The position numbers were made by a program, and so were the translations under genes. 64,000 bases of DNA from the NCBI RefSeq assembly GCF_900324465.2, contig NC_046619.1, forward strand, positions 22,613,664 through 22,677,663, given 5' to 3'. Positions within the stretch are counted from its first letter, which is position 1. Every line of letters starts with the position of its first letter. Below, piece by piece: positions 21,877 to 34,215 of the stretch. The stretch comes from Anabas testudineus. Lineage: Eukaryota > Chordata > Actinopteri > Anabantiformes > Anabantidae. The notes under the pieces were generated by a model. It made no database searches, had not been told where the DNA came from, and worked only from the letters and a program-made list of their open reading frames with translations.

Positions 21877-22966
21877 CAAAAAACTGTCGTTCTAAACCAG
21901 ACCAAAAAGTCCGATTTGAGGTGCACATGACTAAAGTCAAAATCTAAAATCTTTTTATTTAGTTCTGGATCATTCTTACACATCAGCACAGGAGGAAAAT
22001 CTGCACACCCTTGTGTTCTGTCTTAAACTGTGTGCAGCATCTGTTCAGGTTGATATTTGACTGATTTCCCAGTCTTTTACCAGGAGGTTACCTGTAACAA
22101 GACTCCTGACAAGCTTCAGTTTAAGGTACCAAAGGCTTGAGTTGAGTTTGAATTTATTTTACTGTATGTTCAGTAACTATTCAATGTATTTACAGGAATG
22201 CCTGAACCTGAAATCTGTAACTTGAATTAAAAGGTTTTTTTATTTATTATAATTCTGTAGTTCACACTTTACATTTCAGTTGATGATGGTGGTTAATGTA
22301 TTTAATGCATCTACTTTCCTGAGTATTAAACATCATGCTTCATGTACTTTAGAATATAATATAATTGAAATACAGTTTTGTTTATGAATAGTACATAATA
22401 TGTATTTTAATACAAAATGATTCATTCCAAATATTGAATAAATATTATTTTAAAAAAATTTTTTGCTGGAGTTTTCTCTACTTTACCTTTCTGTACAAAT
22501 GTAGGTTCTATTCAAATTCATCTGACCACAAGTGATCTGGTTACTATTACAACTGTTAATTATAATTTATAATATAATACCCAGTTCCTCTTTCTCTGCT
22601 GTTTCCCAGCCTCAGCTGTGACATTATTCAGGCTGATTGCTCCTCATCAGACACATACCCCCAGAGAAATGCACAACAATAGTGCAGCACATATACGTAT
22701 ACAAAGATTTGTAATGGTTGTTTTGAAATGCTCCCAGAAATGAACAGACAGCACAGGTAAGTTTGAGACGTTTTATTGAACAAAAACACATGTAATGAAT
22801 GTTTTTAGAATTAAGACAGGAGCTGAATAACAGACTGGAAAAGAGCAGGTTAAATAGACCAGTGAACAAAACACAGAAACCAGAGTGAGATAAACCAGGA
22901 AGTCCAGGAGCAGACAGTGACAACAGATACTTCAGTTTAATGCAGTGGTTTTCAGGCTGTGTCATC
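21877..22966. other. intergenic, no gene seen
   Basis: Very AT-rich, with a poor A/T tract at 22440-22465. The part nearest 22966 probably holds the 3' UTR of OR-A. Confidence 0.35.
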
Positions 22967-25900
22967 TTATTCAGTCAGAACACTGTTAACATCCTTTGTG
23001 GGGGAGACGAGAGCCGACCCGAACCTGCTCAGAGTCCTCCTGATGGAACCTCGCAGCTCCTTGTTCCTCAGACTGTAGATCACTGGGTTCAGGAAAGGAA
23101 TGAGCGCGGAGTAGAGCACAGCCACACTGATACGAACCTGCAACAAACCAAAATACTTTACTCTATTATTTAAAAATATACACAACATCGTCAAAAAACG
23201 ATTGTTTGCTGCAGGAGGTGGGATCAGACATTCATGGCAAAACTGGATGTTGTAGACTGATTATCAGTGTTGGTTGTTCTTCATCAATGCGTCTGTGACT
23301 TGCTATTTACATTAACAGCGAACATATGCCCATTTTGTTAAATTAAAATGTAATCAGGTTGGAATTACTTTCCCCAAAAATTTATTTGTGAGTTTGGAGA
23401 CTGAGTTTGTTGAATCAGGTTCTGGATTCTTAAACCTTTTGCTCAAAAGATACAATATTCTGTTGCGTTTTAGTCTTTAATGGGAATAAAATAATGATGA
23501 AAATCCACTTACTGAGCCATGACAACTAGAATAGGCAGAACGAGCTCTTTAGATGGACATTTTCACTCACCGCCTCTAACGAGCCTAATCAGGTCAGGTA
23601 AGATATGAAAACACCCTTTGGGATAATTGTGAGCTGTCCTATGGACTTTCCTCAGAAGCTACTTGCATGAGCAGTAAAATGTGTCGACCTAACATGAAAG
23701 ATCAGTTGCCATGAATTAACTTTCAGATAAGAACAGAAATGTTCTTTTTGTTGCTGAAGTCCATATTTCAGAGCTGATCACTGGAATTTCAACCATCGTT
23801 AATTGCATAATAAGAACTGAGTCGATGCACATTAGTGAAATAGTGTAGTTCATCAAATAAAGTCCACAAAGTGCATGAAAAAGTATCATTCGCCGAGTTT
23901 CCTATGTTATGTTCTTCAATATGTGTTTGACTTCTTTGATGGCCTTATGAATTACATCAAAATTTTTCCAGCTGAAACATCTCAGCACCACAACTTAATC
24001 AAGACCACGAAAAAACGGCCTTTGACAGCTTGGGAACACAAAACGAGGGACCTACAGTAATTATGACATGTTTCTGTCGAGGTACATCTGCCAAGGTCAA
24101 AAATAAACCTTTAAGTAAGACTGAATAAAATACCATTAATGTCATTTTTGGGACATACGTGAACAAGTGGACATTAACATGAAAGCAAAATGATTTGATC
24201 TTTGTACCTCTGGTGAAAAGTTTCCAACTCTGTAGGAAATGTATACGAAGGAGGCTGAGGTGTAAGAGATGGTCACCACAGTCAGGTGGGCAGCACAGGT
24301 TCCAAAGGCCTTCAGCCTCTGAGTGACACCCATATTTGATATTGAAATACCAATCAGGACATAGGAGGAAAGTGTGAGGACTCCTGTGGTCAGTAGAGCC
24401 ACCAGAGCAGAGAAGAGTGAAACAAAGTTATCTATTGTAGTGTCAGAACATGCCAGCCGCCTCACAGATGCTGGGTCACACCAGCAATGTGTCACCACGT
24501 TGGGTCCACAGTAAGGCTCCATCCAGGTGATAATGGCGGCCGGCAGTGTGCAGAGAGCGCTGAAGCTCCAGGCTCCTGCGATGAGGAGAATCTGGACACG
24601 ACGGGTCATGATAGTGGTGTAACACAGAGGGTTGCAGATGGCCACGTAGCGGTCGTACGCCATGACTGTGAGGATGGCATGACCTGTAGCTCCTAGCTGA
24701 ATGAAGAAATACATCTGAAGGAAGCAGCCGGGGACGGAGATGGTTGTCATGTCTGTCAGGAAGCCGGACAGCATTTTAGGGATGGTGGTGGTGGTGTACA
24801 CCAGTTCCACAAAGGAGAGGTTGGAGAGGAAGAAATACATAGGAGAGGTGAGCTTTGAATCAATCATTGCCTGCATGAGAAGAAACAGCGGCAGTGATTA
24901 TGACACTAATGATGTGATCTTTGTCAGACTGTGGCGATAAGAATGAAATAAAGAGACACATCTGTTATTTGTACCACAAAGATGATCATGCTGTTTCCTC
25001 CCAGGATGATGATGTAACCCAGCAAGATGATGACAAAAAGGATCATCTGGTTCTTTCCCAGACTGGTGAGGCCCTGGATGATGAAGAAGGTGACGGCATC
25101 AGGCCCCTTGGTGCCGTTAATGGAACTGGATCTGTGACTGCTTGAGAAGGGCAGGTCTGATTCTGGTGATAAAAAGTGGAGAGGGATCAGTGTTGAGTCA
25201 GCACCACCCTGTTCCCCTTTACGTTGCCCGTTTCCATGCTGCATTCAAAGCCACTGCAGCCTCGTCACCTTGCCTCGTCACCTTGTTCCGTTTTAGGATT
25301 TCGCCTCTGAAACACAGACTTTGTATCTTGCCAATTTCCCGTTTGTTTTCTGTTGTTACTTTAGTACCCGGTTGTGTTTCTTGGTGTGTCTTTTGCTAAC
25401 CCTTCTTTTATCCTAAATTAGTTGTTCCTGGCATTTAAATTGGGTCCATTACTACCGTAATCCTGACACATCCTAGCAATAGATAAGACACTGACTTCAC
25501 TACTTCACTTTGCAGATTGAAGAAGAGAAGAGGACTTTTTTATACATCCACTTCAGATCAGGGTGTCAGGTGGTTGTGAGGACAAAGTGTCCTGTGAAGG
25601 CCTTGTGTTGGGTGCTATTGTTCAGCCCCTTTCAGAAAATAACCAACTAGAGAATGAGATTGTACTTTAGAGCCTGATATGACCCCAGTTCATCAACATA
25701 TCCAAAACTTCAGCAATACAAGTGATGTGCAGTGACGTGGTTCCACCTCCCAAATAAGACAAAAGATCGTCACTCCAAAGGTGAAGCCGACACAACTGGG
25801 CAATTTGTAGCCACCAATAGTTCTCAGCGGTTGTAACTGGGGGGAACTAGACGTCCTACAGGTCCTTACAGGTCACCTGTGTAAATTCTCAAATCTTCTG

Positions 25901-26893
25901 AGACAACTTAGACAACATCTGCTCTGTGAAGCATTTGAAACCTATGCAGCGGCTGGTTAGTGTAGTGGTAACATCACCGTCTCCCATGTGGCTGGGGATT
26001 TGATTTGGGATTTCTTAGGTAAGACCTCCTCACACTCACCCTGCCTACCATTGTACCCTACTTGTAAGTCGCTTTGGATAAAAGAGTCTGCTAAATGACT
26101 AAATGTAAAAAAATGTAATGTAAATGAAACCGAACATCTATGAACTGGTTCAGCTGCCTGAGATCCAGAATTGGAAAGAACTCCTCTCTTTAGGACCAAG
26201 CAGAGTAGAACCAGATGGACAGCATTTTGAAAACAGGGTTCCTCACGTCTTCAGAATCATTTATTTCTGTTGTTGTAGCTAATTTCTCCAGAAAGTCCAA
26301 CTATAATATTAGAAAACCCACTTTCTGAAAATAACATCCCAGAGTAAAATAATGATTGGGTTTATGTAAAAGCCCAAACAGTGAGGATATAGACCCAGTG
26401 TCAAAAACACAAGGAGTAAAGATTAACAGCAGTATGATGAACCGTCAGTGTAAACATTTTCAGTTGTTTTCAGAACAAATCTGTGATAAAACTCAAAAAC
26501 AAACAGTATAACAGCAGAGCAGTTACTAACAAACCCTTAATGTAAATAAAAAAATTGCATGTGCACAGTGATACATGCGCATGCAGCCATTAGGAAATGT
26601 TATTTTGAAAATAGCATTTCCTTCACTTACTGAAAATAATGAATATAGGTGTTGCAGTTAAGCTACAAAATGAAGACTTCTGTATCTATAACATTACTAC
26701 ACACTAACTTTTATACATTAGCAGCTTAAAAATTAGCTTTGCCTTTCCGCTTTCAAAATGTTTGATATATAAAATGCAAAGTTAGATTACATCATTAAAA
26801 CAGTTATTCACAGTCAACAATGCAGAGTAAAAAGCACAGAAACACTCACAGACCTCTGAGACTTTCAAGTGGATGAACTGGAAAAAGCTCCAT
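22967..26893 (-). CDS. odorant receptor with four coding exons (split OR-A)
   Basis: Exons on the minus strand: 26893-26854 (start, 40 nt), 25162-24975 (188 nt), 24870-24208 (663 nt), 23137-22967 (171 nt), total 353 residues. Phases are 1, 0, 0, and no stop occurs after joining. Exon 1 gives MELFPVHPLESLR. Exon 2 has the glycosylation site NGT, FFIIQGL and TM1 (GNSMIIFV). Exon 3 continues with [28 protein letters not shown] (DRY at residues 149-151), CGPNVVTHCWCDPASVRRLAC in EL2 and LKAFGTCAAHL at TM6. Exon 4 gives TM7 ([15 protein letters not shown]) and the tail. The motifs are those of class-II-like ORs, unlike OR-1 to OR-3. Intron 1 (1691 bp) carries a SINE. Intron 2 is only 104 bp. Acceptors are all CAG; donors are GTCTGT, GTACAA and GTACAA. 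ICNPLCY replaces ICNPLRY. No stop codon or frameshift is seen in the coding exons. It is the most diverged of the four copies. The exon 1 call is the weakest part. Confidence 0.8.
25951..26126 (+). mobile_element. tRNA-derived SINE in intron 1 of OR-A
   Basis: The head GGCTGGTTAGTGTAGTGGTA resembles a tRNA A box. A B-box-like GGGGATTTGATTTGGG follows about 40 bp later. The tail has CTTGTAAGTCGCTTTGGATA then AAAGAGTCTGCTAAATGACT and ATGTAA repeats, the standard fish SINE/LINE tail. It lies antisense to the host gene. Confidence 0.75.
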
Positions 26894-27097
26894 TTCTCCT
26901 CAGCAGACAGACGAACAGCTGAGTGGATGTTTTCAGACCTGCTGTCCACAAAGAACAGTTGATCTGTGCACAAACTCAGTTTGACAGCAAGAAGATCTTT
27001 GACCTCTTCACAAAGCAAAACACAGCTTCTTATTTTCTAAAAGTATTTGTGACCATGAGATATAGATAGATGCAATATCTGAGAATCATCACCGTAC

Positions 27098-27480
27098 CTC
27101 GGGATGTGAATTAGACTCTGCTCAGTCAGGTTCGCTCAGATGAAGGTAGAGCTTAGCTCCACATCTTAGCTCCACATCTTGTCTTTTGAAGAGCGACGAC
27201 CTTTTTGATTAAAATGGAGATTTTAATGAGACAGAGAAATGTTAATTAGACAAACTTACATCAGATCCTTTGTATTAAACATGTAAATTGCACACAGGAT
27301 GCTAAAAGAACACTGAAGGGACCTATTTTAGTTCCTGTGTGATTAAAAACAAGTCATTGAAAAGAAAACAATGAGGCATAATTATCCTTGTTGCCATGGT
27401 AATGTCCATTTGCTCAAGTCCTCATTAAAGAAAACCTTTAATTGCAATTAATTATCTTTAATTGCTCGTGTGTCTGTGTG
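27098..27480 (-). promoter_or_regulatory. conserved upstream block of split OR-A (candidate untranslated exon and promoter)
   Basis: On the minus strand a CACATCCCGAG/GTACGG donor ends a candidate untranslated exon at 27098. Upstream are blocks shared with the other three copies: CTTTTGAAGAGCGAC, ATGGAGATTTTAATGAGAC, GTTAATTAGACAAACTTACA and, furthest out, AATTAATTATCTTTAATTGC. The last two contain TAATTA cores like the homeodomain sites of vertebrate OR promoters. The exon carries no ATG, so translation must begin downstream. Confidence 0.55.
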
Positions 27481-28255
27481 TGTGTGTCCTAAGTTACACA
27501 CTCACAAACAAGCAGCAGTGTAGGCCGACTCCATGGGGGCAAAGCGAGCTACATTTTAAAGAACGGATCTTGATATCTTCAAAAACAAAATTAATGAAAA
27601 CCAGATCCTTCCTTTCCTACATGTGTTGTGTCTCAGCCTGCTGCCTCAGGGTTATTCACATGCTGCTCTCGCTCCTTCTGTTGCAGGTTAGAGGAGTGGA
27701 GTCATGTCCTACAGATCCTGAATTCACTAACTGCTCAGTTTTGAAATTCTGATCATTGTGTGCGTCCTGCATGATGTGTTGCCCCCCGCACTGAGTGACG
27801 TAATATTAGAGGAGACACGTTTCCCATTCCTCCTGGTTATTCCACTTACTGCCTTCCACATCCCACAATACCAACATGTGCTATTGTTCCTAGATAATGT
27901 GATTGTGAACCCTGGTTTAAAATCTTCTGAACCTCTAAAGTTCGATTACCACCGTGAGTTCTTGCTTTTTCAGACCTCATCACGTTTACTGAGCTGCCTG
28001 AATAAGCAGCTCACACCTGGTATTAATCAGCTGTTGATTCTTTGTCACCTGAGGCTCCTCATCAAGATGGTTTTTAAATAAAGCAAAGGCCAGAAACTGC
28101 CACAGTGTCTCTGTCCGTTTTGGAGTCTTTACTCTGTCAGAAGTTAAATATCAGTGGATCTCCCGGTCAATCCACAAGACAAAGTATTTTTTAAACATGG
28201 ATTTAACAATGCCTGAATGTCTCCAGTTAGCAGAGCAGCAGGTTGTTCTTCTCAG
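27481..28255. other. between OR-A and OR-B, no gene seen
   Basis: Short GT run at about 27468-27488. The two open frames (27462-27752, 27758-28081) have no recognisable domain. The region may hold the OR-B 3' UTR. Confidence 0.35.
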
Positions 28256-31139
28256 TCAGGACACTGTGTTGATGTCCTTCGTAGCTGAAACAGCAGATCT
28301 GAACCTGCTCAGAGTTCTTCTGATGGAATCTCGCAGCTCCTTGTTCCTCAGACTGTAGATCACTGGGTTCAGGAAAGGAGTCAGAACAGCGTATACCACA
28401 GCCACGATGATACGAACCTGAAATATATTAATCATCATGATGGTAAATAAAGAGGTCGGGGCAACAAAGCTACAGTAATATGGACCAGAAACAAAGAGAT
28501 GCTTATTGGACTGAACATCGGATGGTGAGGTGGGTCAGGCCAAAGATTCAGGAACATTGAAAACAAAAACACAGACAAAATGTCATGATCACTGTGTGAT
28601 GACTCATTTTTCACTTTTGGTTACATCGTCTCTTCGCAGTGGTTTAATGACTCCCAGCTGACAAATGATCACCAACAGCGGTTTCACAAAGGCCATTCCC
28701 AACATTTGCACCTGAAGTAGATGAAAATATCACTTTGCAAAACCTTCAGTTAAAACTTGTGACTACATTTGAGTGAATGAGCTATGGCAACTAGACTTCT
28801 TTCTAGTTGTTCTGAGACCACAGATTTCTGTTCCGGGCTGGTTTCACGTCACACCTGGCCTGAACAGGCTCGTTAGGTGGACAAAGTACGGCAGTGATAA
28901 CTGAACTCATCAACTGAACTATTAAGAATCTTCACGGGCTTAGTGCAAACTTACACTACATAATATGAACTGAAACATCTCCATGACACGTGAATAACCT
29001 CATGAAGAACATGAGATGTTGAGATTCAGTTTTGCCACATCATCTGTAATACTTTTGTGAGTCAGGATTATACAAAAACAAACAAACAAACAAAAAAAAA
29101 AAACTATATATATATAGGATTTATATTACTGCCAGGAGTTTTGAGCCCATACCTCTGGTGAAAAGTTTACCACCCGGTAGGAAATGTATACGAAGGAGGC
29201 TGCTGTGTAAGAGATGGTCACCACGGTCAGGTGGGCAGCACAGGTTCCAAAGGCCTTCAGCCTCTCTGTCACACCCATCCTTGATATTGAAATACCAATC
29301 AGGACATAGGAGGAGAGGATGAGGACTCCTGTGGTCAGTAGAGCCACCAGGGCAAAGGAAAGGGACACAATGGCATCTACTGAGGTGTCAGCACATGCCA
29401 GCCGCCTTACAGACGACGGGTCACACCAACCATGTGTCACCACGTTAGGACCACAGTACGGCTGACAGAGGGCCATGATGGTGGCTGGGGATGTGCAGAT
29501 AGTGCTGAAGCTCCAGGCTCCTGCAATGAGAAACAGCTGGACGCGCCAGGTCATGATGGAGGTGTAGCGCAGAGGGTTGCAGATGGCCACATAGCGGTCA
29601 AACGCCATGACTGTCAGGATGCTACGGGAGGTAACACTTAGCTGAATGAAGAAAAACATCTGGAGGAAGCAGTTTGGAACAGAAATGGTTGTTGTGTCTG
29701 ACAGGAAGCTGGACAACATCTTAGGGATGGTGGTGGTGGTGTAGAACATGTCCACAAAGGAGAGGTTGGAGAGGAAGAAATACATGGGAGAGCTGAGCTT
29801 TGGATCAGTCAGTGCCTGCATGAGAAAAACCTGTGTCAGTGATTAGGATACTGATAATAAGCACGTGGCTGACATTACTGTTCAGGGGTGTGCACTGGCT
29901 TCCAGCTCTGCAGGACATTCTGTAAACTCTCCCACTTGTCTACATAGTGGTCAACTAAACGGCACCTTCCCTACATGCGTACCGGGTCCAAACCAGGTCT
30001 ACATCCCTCACATCCAGTTCATTCTAACAGTTGGAGGTCCCCACACCACACAAAGTTCTTCAGCACAGTGTTGGAACAAGCTACATCATTCAGATTTCAG
30101 CAGCCTCACTCTCACAATGCAAAACTTCCATTACACAGAAAAATAATAATAATCAAAACATTTCTCTTCTGTCTCGAATTTCTGTTTCAAACATTTTTAT
30201 TTCACGGTACTTTGCTTTCATTGTCTTCCATCCCATCTTAGTTTTATCCTTGTAAGCTGCTTGGGAACGTGTCTGCTAAATGAATTCCTTGGACACGTGG
30301 CTTTGACTTGTACCACAAAGATGATCATGCTGTTTCCTCCCAGGATGATGATGTAACCCAGCAGCAGGAAGACAAAAAGGATCATCTGTTTGTCACCCAG
30401 GCTGGTGAGGCCCTGGATGATGAAGAAGGACACACCATCAGACTCTCTGGTACCATTAGGACTGGATTTGTAACTGCTCGACCAGGCTAGGTGTGAATCT
30501 GGCAACAAAGAGTGATCAGTGTCACAGACAGGACGGTCAACTGACAGCATTCCTATTACTATTTTGAGAGTCCTGAAAAAGAAACGAGACTAATCACTGG
30601 TGCACTAAGCCTCATACATGGAACAGATCAGTCAAGGAAAACAACAGCTGTCAGGAAAACCTCCACAGAATAAAAAAAAACATTAGGTTTGCAAGAAAAG
30701 TCAGGAAATGAGCTGCAAATGTTCTGAGTTTTATGGGTTAATGAAACAAATATCAAGCTTTACCAACGTAGTGCAAAAGCCAAAGTAAAGTGCTACTGGA
30801 TTAATTATGGATCAAGGTTAAAGTTGAGTTTCATTTAAATTCAGCCTAATCGATCATTCACCTGAAGAGATATACAGACACTAATTCACAAAACATACAA
30901 CAAAGATCAGAGAGATAAGTGGTATGTTAAAGACAACGTGAATTACTGTCACTATACAGAACTACAGACTTTTTTTTTACTGTACATCAAACAGTAACAC
31001 ATTTATCTTTTTATACTTTTATCTCTCTGGGTACAAACCTCACATATCATTAAAACAGCTGATCACAGAGTAAAAAGCACAGAAACAGTCACGGACCTCT
31101 GGGACGTTCAGGGGAAACGTGAAACGGCCAAAGCTCCAT
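28256..31139 (-). CDS. odorant receptor with four coding exons (split OR-B)
   Basis: Exons: 31139-31097 (43 nt), 30498-30314 (185 nt), 29815-29153 (663 nt), 28417-28256 (162 nt), total 350 residues, open throughout. Exon 1 reads MELWPFHVSPERPR. The G left at its end joins AT of exon 2 to give D then SHLAWSSSYK and the NGT glycosylation site. Exon 3 begins [20 protein letters not shown] and contains [36 protein letters not shown] and LKAFGTCAAHL. Exon 4 is [27 protein letters not shown] and a tail ending DINTVS. Exon 1 donor is GTCCGT, exon 3 donor GTATGG. Intron 2 is 498 bp here but only 85-104 bp in A, C and D, because an L2-like LINE fragment sits in it. Coding exons 2 and 4 are almost identical to C and D. 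Expected to be an olfactory receptor at the sensory cilium. Confidence 0.82.
29885..30290 (+). mobile_element. L2-like LINE 3' fragment in intron 2 of OR-B
   Basis: The plus strand contains TGCACTGGCTTCCAG (the LHWLP site of L2 ORF2), CAACTAAACGGCACCTTCCC, AACCAGGTCTACATCCCTCA and AAAGTTCTTCAGCACAGTG, in the order of a fish L2 C-terminal region with gaps, then a tail with CTTGTAAGCTGCTTGGGAA and GTCTGCTAAATGAATT. The reading is shifted in several places. Its length explains why this intron is longer than in the sister genes. Confidence 0.65.
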
Positions 31140-31282
31140 TTCTCAGACAGATGAACAGAATTACTGTGATTAGTGCAGAAGAACTGAATCTGTGCACAAA
31201 ACACAAAGATCATCATTCGGACCTTAAATCTTTAAAATTGAGTGAAAACCCCCCCAATCATGACAGATGTTCATTGTTTTAC

Positions 31283-31607
31283 CTCAGTGTGTGAATCTGT
31301 TGATATAAAGACCTTCACCTCAGGTCCACGACTTACATTTACATGAACAACCGAGCTTTTTGCTGATTATAATGGAGATTTTAATGGCACCAACAAACTT
31401 TAATTACACAAACTTACATCAGTGAATATAAATAAAACACATGATAGCAAAAGAATACCAAAGGGAGCTGTTTCAGGACCTCTGTGGTAGAACAAACCTC
31501 TGAAAAGCAAACAGTGAAACATAATTACCACAGTAATGAGCTTTTGTTTTTGTTTGACTTCCTCATTAAACACCCTTTAACTGCAATCACTAATTATCTC
31601 TAATTGC

Positions 31608-31640
<33 letters not shown>
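31283..31640 (-). promoter_or_regulatory. conserved upstream block of split OR-B
   Basis: Candidate untranslated exon ending CACACACTGAG/GTAAAA at 31283. Further out are ATGGAGATTTTAATGGCACC, CTTTAATTACACAAACTTAC, and CACTAATTATCTCTAATTGC next to a GT microsatellite (31608-31639). The same order occurs in copies A, C and D. TAATTA cores suggest homeodomain input; function is inferred. Confidence 0.55.
31608..31639 (+). repeat. (GT)n microsatellite
   Basis: About 16 uninterrupted GT units at the outer end of the OR-B upstream block. Shorter GT tracts occupy the same place in copies A and C. Confidence 0.95.
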
Positions 31641-32382
31641 CATGTTGCGGTGACAGATTTTCATTGTGAAGTTGGTTGTGATGACATAATGCACAGTGTC
31701 CACCAACAAGTTACAGACTGCCCACCTAAACCTGCCTGCAGTGGTTCCAATGTGAGAGTCCAGCATGAAACCCGACGACTGCAGAGCTTGTAGGAGAACT
31801 CTCTCCTACAGGCTCTGAGCTGGGAGCTCAGGGTGTCAGAGAACCTCTTGAAAATTGGTGGTGAACATGTAAATCACAGACGGGTTTGTTATGTAAAAGT
31901 TGTTATAATGATCCTTCTAAACTGACCTTTTGGTTTTGGATTTGTGGAATACTTAAATGATCCCTGAGAAAATTACAATCACTATGTAGTTAATGAAATG
32001 AGCTAACATCAGGCACAAAAATAAATTATACGTCATTTCTTTAGAACCTTTTCATAACATGTATGTGTTGTATCAGGAACTAAACAATCAACATGATTTT
32101 ATCATTGAAAACTAAACAGAGAAATGTAAAATAAATCAACCTGATGAGGTGTTGAACACTAAACTAGAAACTCACACTTTCTCTCTTGTAAATTAGTTTC
32201 ATTATTTTTTTTGGTTTAAACATCCTTTGAAGCATCTTATGTAGTTTTAATGGTTCAGGTTGGGCTGTTTTTTAAAGTTAACATTGAAGAAATAAGTTCA
32301 CATAATAACATTTCTTCTTCTGTGAGTCTACACGGTCACTATTTAAACAGTTATTGGCAACTGTGAGAAAAAAAAGTACACA
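31641..32382. other. intergenic, no gene seen
   Basis: AT-rich. It includes the probable 3' UTR of the OR at 32383. Confidence 0.35.
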
Positions 32383-33327
32383 TTAAAATAATGATTTAAC
32401 TTTTCTAAGATGGATTATCTTTGACAAACACTTATGTATTTCCTGGGATTGCAGCCCGTAGATGACGGGGTTGAGGCTTCCAGGCACAATATGAAAGAGA
32501 ATCGCAGAAATCTTCCTGTGCTCTGCGTACTCAGGGAGACGATGGAGGATGACGAAGACCATCCCACTGACCAGCATGATCAGATACAGACACAGATGAG
32601 TGCTGCAGGTCTTCAAGGCCTTACTGTTCAGAGACTTGTTTTTATTAGTCAGACACGCCACTGTGATTTTAGAATAAGTCAGGATGATACTGCCGACAGA
32701 GGAGGAGAGCAGCACGGCAGTGTAGGAGAGGCCATAGACATTAGTGATGAATACGTTCTCGCAGGAGAGCTTAAACAGGGAGGCGTTGTCACAGTAGGGG
32801 TTCGTGATCAGAGTCCTGCATCGGTTCAGCCGTAGGGTCAGACCGAGCAGAATCCCCACAAACACAAAACCCACTCCCCAGGCAGAAACCGTCAGTTTGA
32901 TCACCATTTTTCCAGTCATTATGGCAGAGTAGCGCAGAGGATTGCAGATGGCCACATACCTGTCGAAGGCCATAATCATGAGGAGAGTGTGTGAATTGGT
33001 GCAGAACATGTGTGTGGTAAACGCCTGGATCACACACTCATAGTAGTGAATGAGACGCTCAGAGGGAGGCACCAGAATATCTGCGAGCAGCCGGGGAACA
33101 AGGAGAGTGTTTCCCATGACATCATTGATAGACAGGTTACAGAAGAGGAGATACATCGGCTGCTGGAGGCTTCTCTGAGTCCATATCAACACCATGATGC
33201 CCACGTTGGCAATTAGGATGAAAACGTAGACCGAGAGCAGAAGGATGAAGACGGGATACTGGCTAGTGGTGGTGACCGTTAACCCCTCGAGCTGAAGTGT
33301 GAGGCTGTTGTATGAATAATTTTCCAT
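32383..33327 (-). CDS. odorant receptor, single coding exon (OR-4)
   Basis: A 314-residue fish OR on the minus strand. I start at MENYSYNSLTLQLEGL, the conserved start. The 40 extra upstream codons of the open frame cross a TTTTATTTCAG acceptor about 11 bp before the ATG. Motifs: NYS glycosylation site, LQQPMYLLFCNLSINDV in TM2, [19 protein letters not shown] in TM3, LNRCRTL and NPYCDNASLFKLSCEN in EL2, KALKTCSTHL at TM6, LNPVIYGLQ in TM7, and a basic tail. It belongs with OR-1 and OR-5 and is unlike the split genes on either side. Intact. It sits between split copies B and C in the same orientation, so the two receptor types are interleaved. Confidence 0.93.
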   Translation of the reverse strand: MENYSYNSLTLQLEGLTVTTTSQYPVFILLLSVYVFILIANVGIMVLIWTQRSLQQPMYLLFCNLSINDVMGNTLLVPRLLADILVPPSERLIHYYECVIQAFTTHMFCTNSHTLLMIMAFDRYVAICNPLRYSAIMTGKMVIKLTVSAWGVGFVFVGILLGLTLRLNRCRTLITNPYCDNASLFKLSCENVFITNVYGLSYTAVLLSSSVGSIILTYSKITVACLTNKNKSLNSKALKTCSTHLCLYLIMLVSGMVFVILHRLPEYAEHRKISAILFHIVPGSLNPVIYGLQSQEIHKCLSKIIHLRKVKSLF

Positions 33328-34054
33328 CTGAGCTTGTCTGAAATAAAACCAGGAGACAGGAGGGACAAATATTAACGTACAGTATGAACTGCCAAGACAC
33401 ATAATGCAGATACAAGTGGTCACAGTGTCCCTGGTTCGTCCCTGCATATCATCCTGTCTTCCTCGTTACTGACCCTAACAAATAAAGACAACAATCTACC
33501 ATCGTTCTTTAGATTCTTACTAAAATCTAAATTCAATACAATAATGTGGACGAACAATAAAGCCCTGATAGTGGTAAATCAGTGACACATTTGTTCTACA
33601 GTATATAAAGATGTGGAAATGACACAAAACTAAAACAGTCAATTTGTGCAAAGAGAAGTTAAATCGATTGCTACTGACACGTGTTACGTTTCTGTGCTAC
33701 AACATGCAGAAATCTAGTGTGAAACAACAATCTAACATAGTCCCATTACATTCAGTCAGCAGCTTTACTCATCAGAGCTCTGTTGGTTTGAGTCTGTCAG
33801 TGATCACCTTCCAACCTTTAGTGCATCTGTCTTTTTCTTTCTCTTAATCTTATTTAAGGAGTGTTCTCAGGGGAAGACTGTACCACGACTGAAAACACAT
33901 TATGTAATGTTCAGGGGGTAGTGAAGGCTGTCAACAAGCTCTTCAGAAAAGAAGAATAAAATGTCATCATAACAAACTCAGTGATAGTTAAAATACTTCA
34001 GATGATGAGCATCCACGTGATGAACTAGAACAAAGGCAAAGCCAGAGCCTCGTA
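33328..34054. other. 5' flank of OR-4, no gene seen
   Basis: No TATA-like element could be placed with confidence. It probably includes the 5'-UTR intron and promoter of OR-4. Confidence 0.35.
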
Positions 34055-34215
34055 CCTCTGGTGAATTGTTTTCTACATGGTGGGATGTGTATACAAAGCA
34101 GACTGAGGTGTAGCGAGAGACAGCTATCCCATACACCACATGAGGACTGTAGAACCACCAGGTTGAAGGAAAGGGACCCAGTGTTATCCACTGAGGTGTC
34201 AGCACACCGACCACA
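34055..34215 (-). pseudogene. relic of a split-type OR, exon 3 with internal deletion
   Basis: The minus strand keeps the 3' end of the 663-nt exon, including the FSPEV-type end (NNSPEV) and the GTACGA donor. It also keeps an upstream piece that matches the [14 protein letters not shown] region of copies B-D (TGACACCTCAGTGGATAACA, then GGGTCCCTTTCCTTCA). At least 100 bp between the two pieces is missing, and the reading is shifted. No exon 1, 2 or 4 is seen nearby. It marks a fifth member of the family. Confidence 0.75.

Noticed and set aside
32434-32835. 133-codon plus-strand frame inside OR-4
   Set aside because: It is antisense to an intact receptor exon whose motifs are conserved; no domain of its own.
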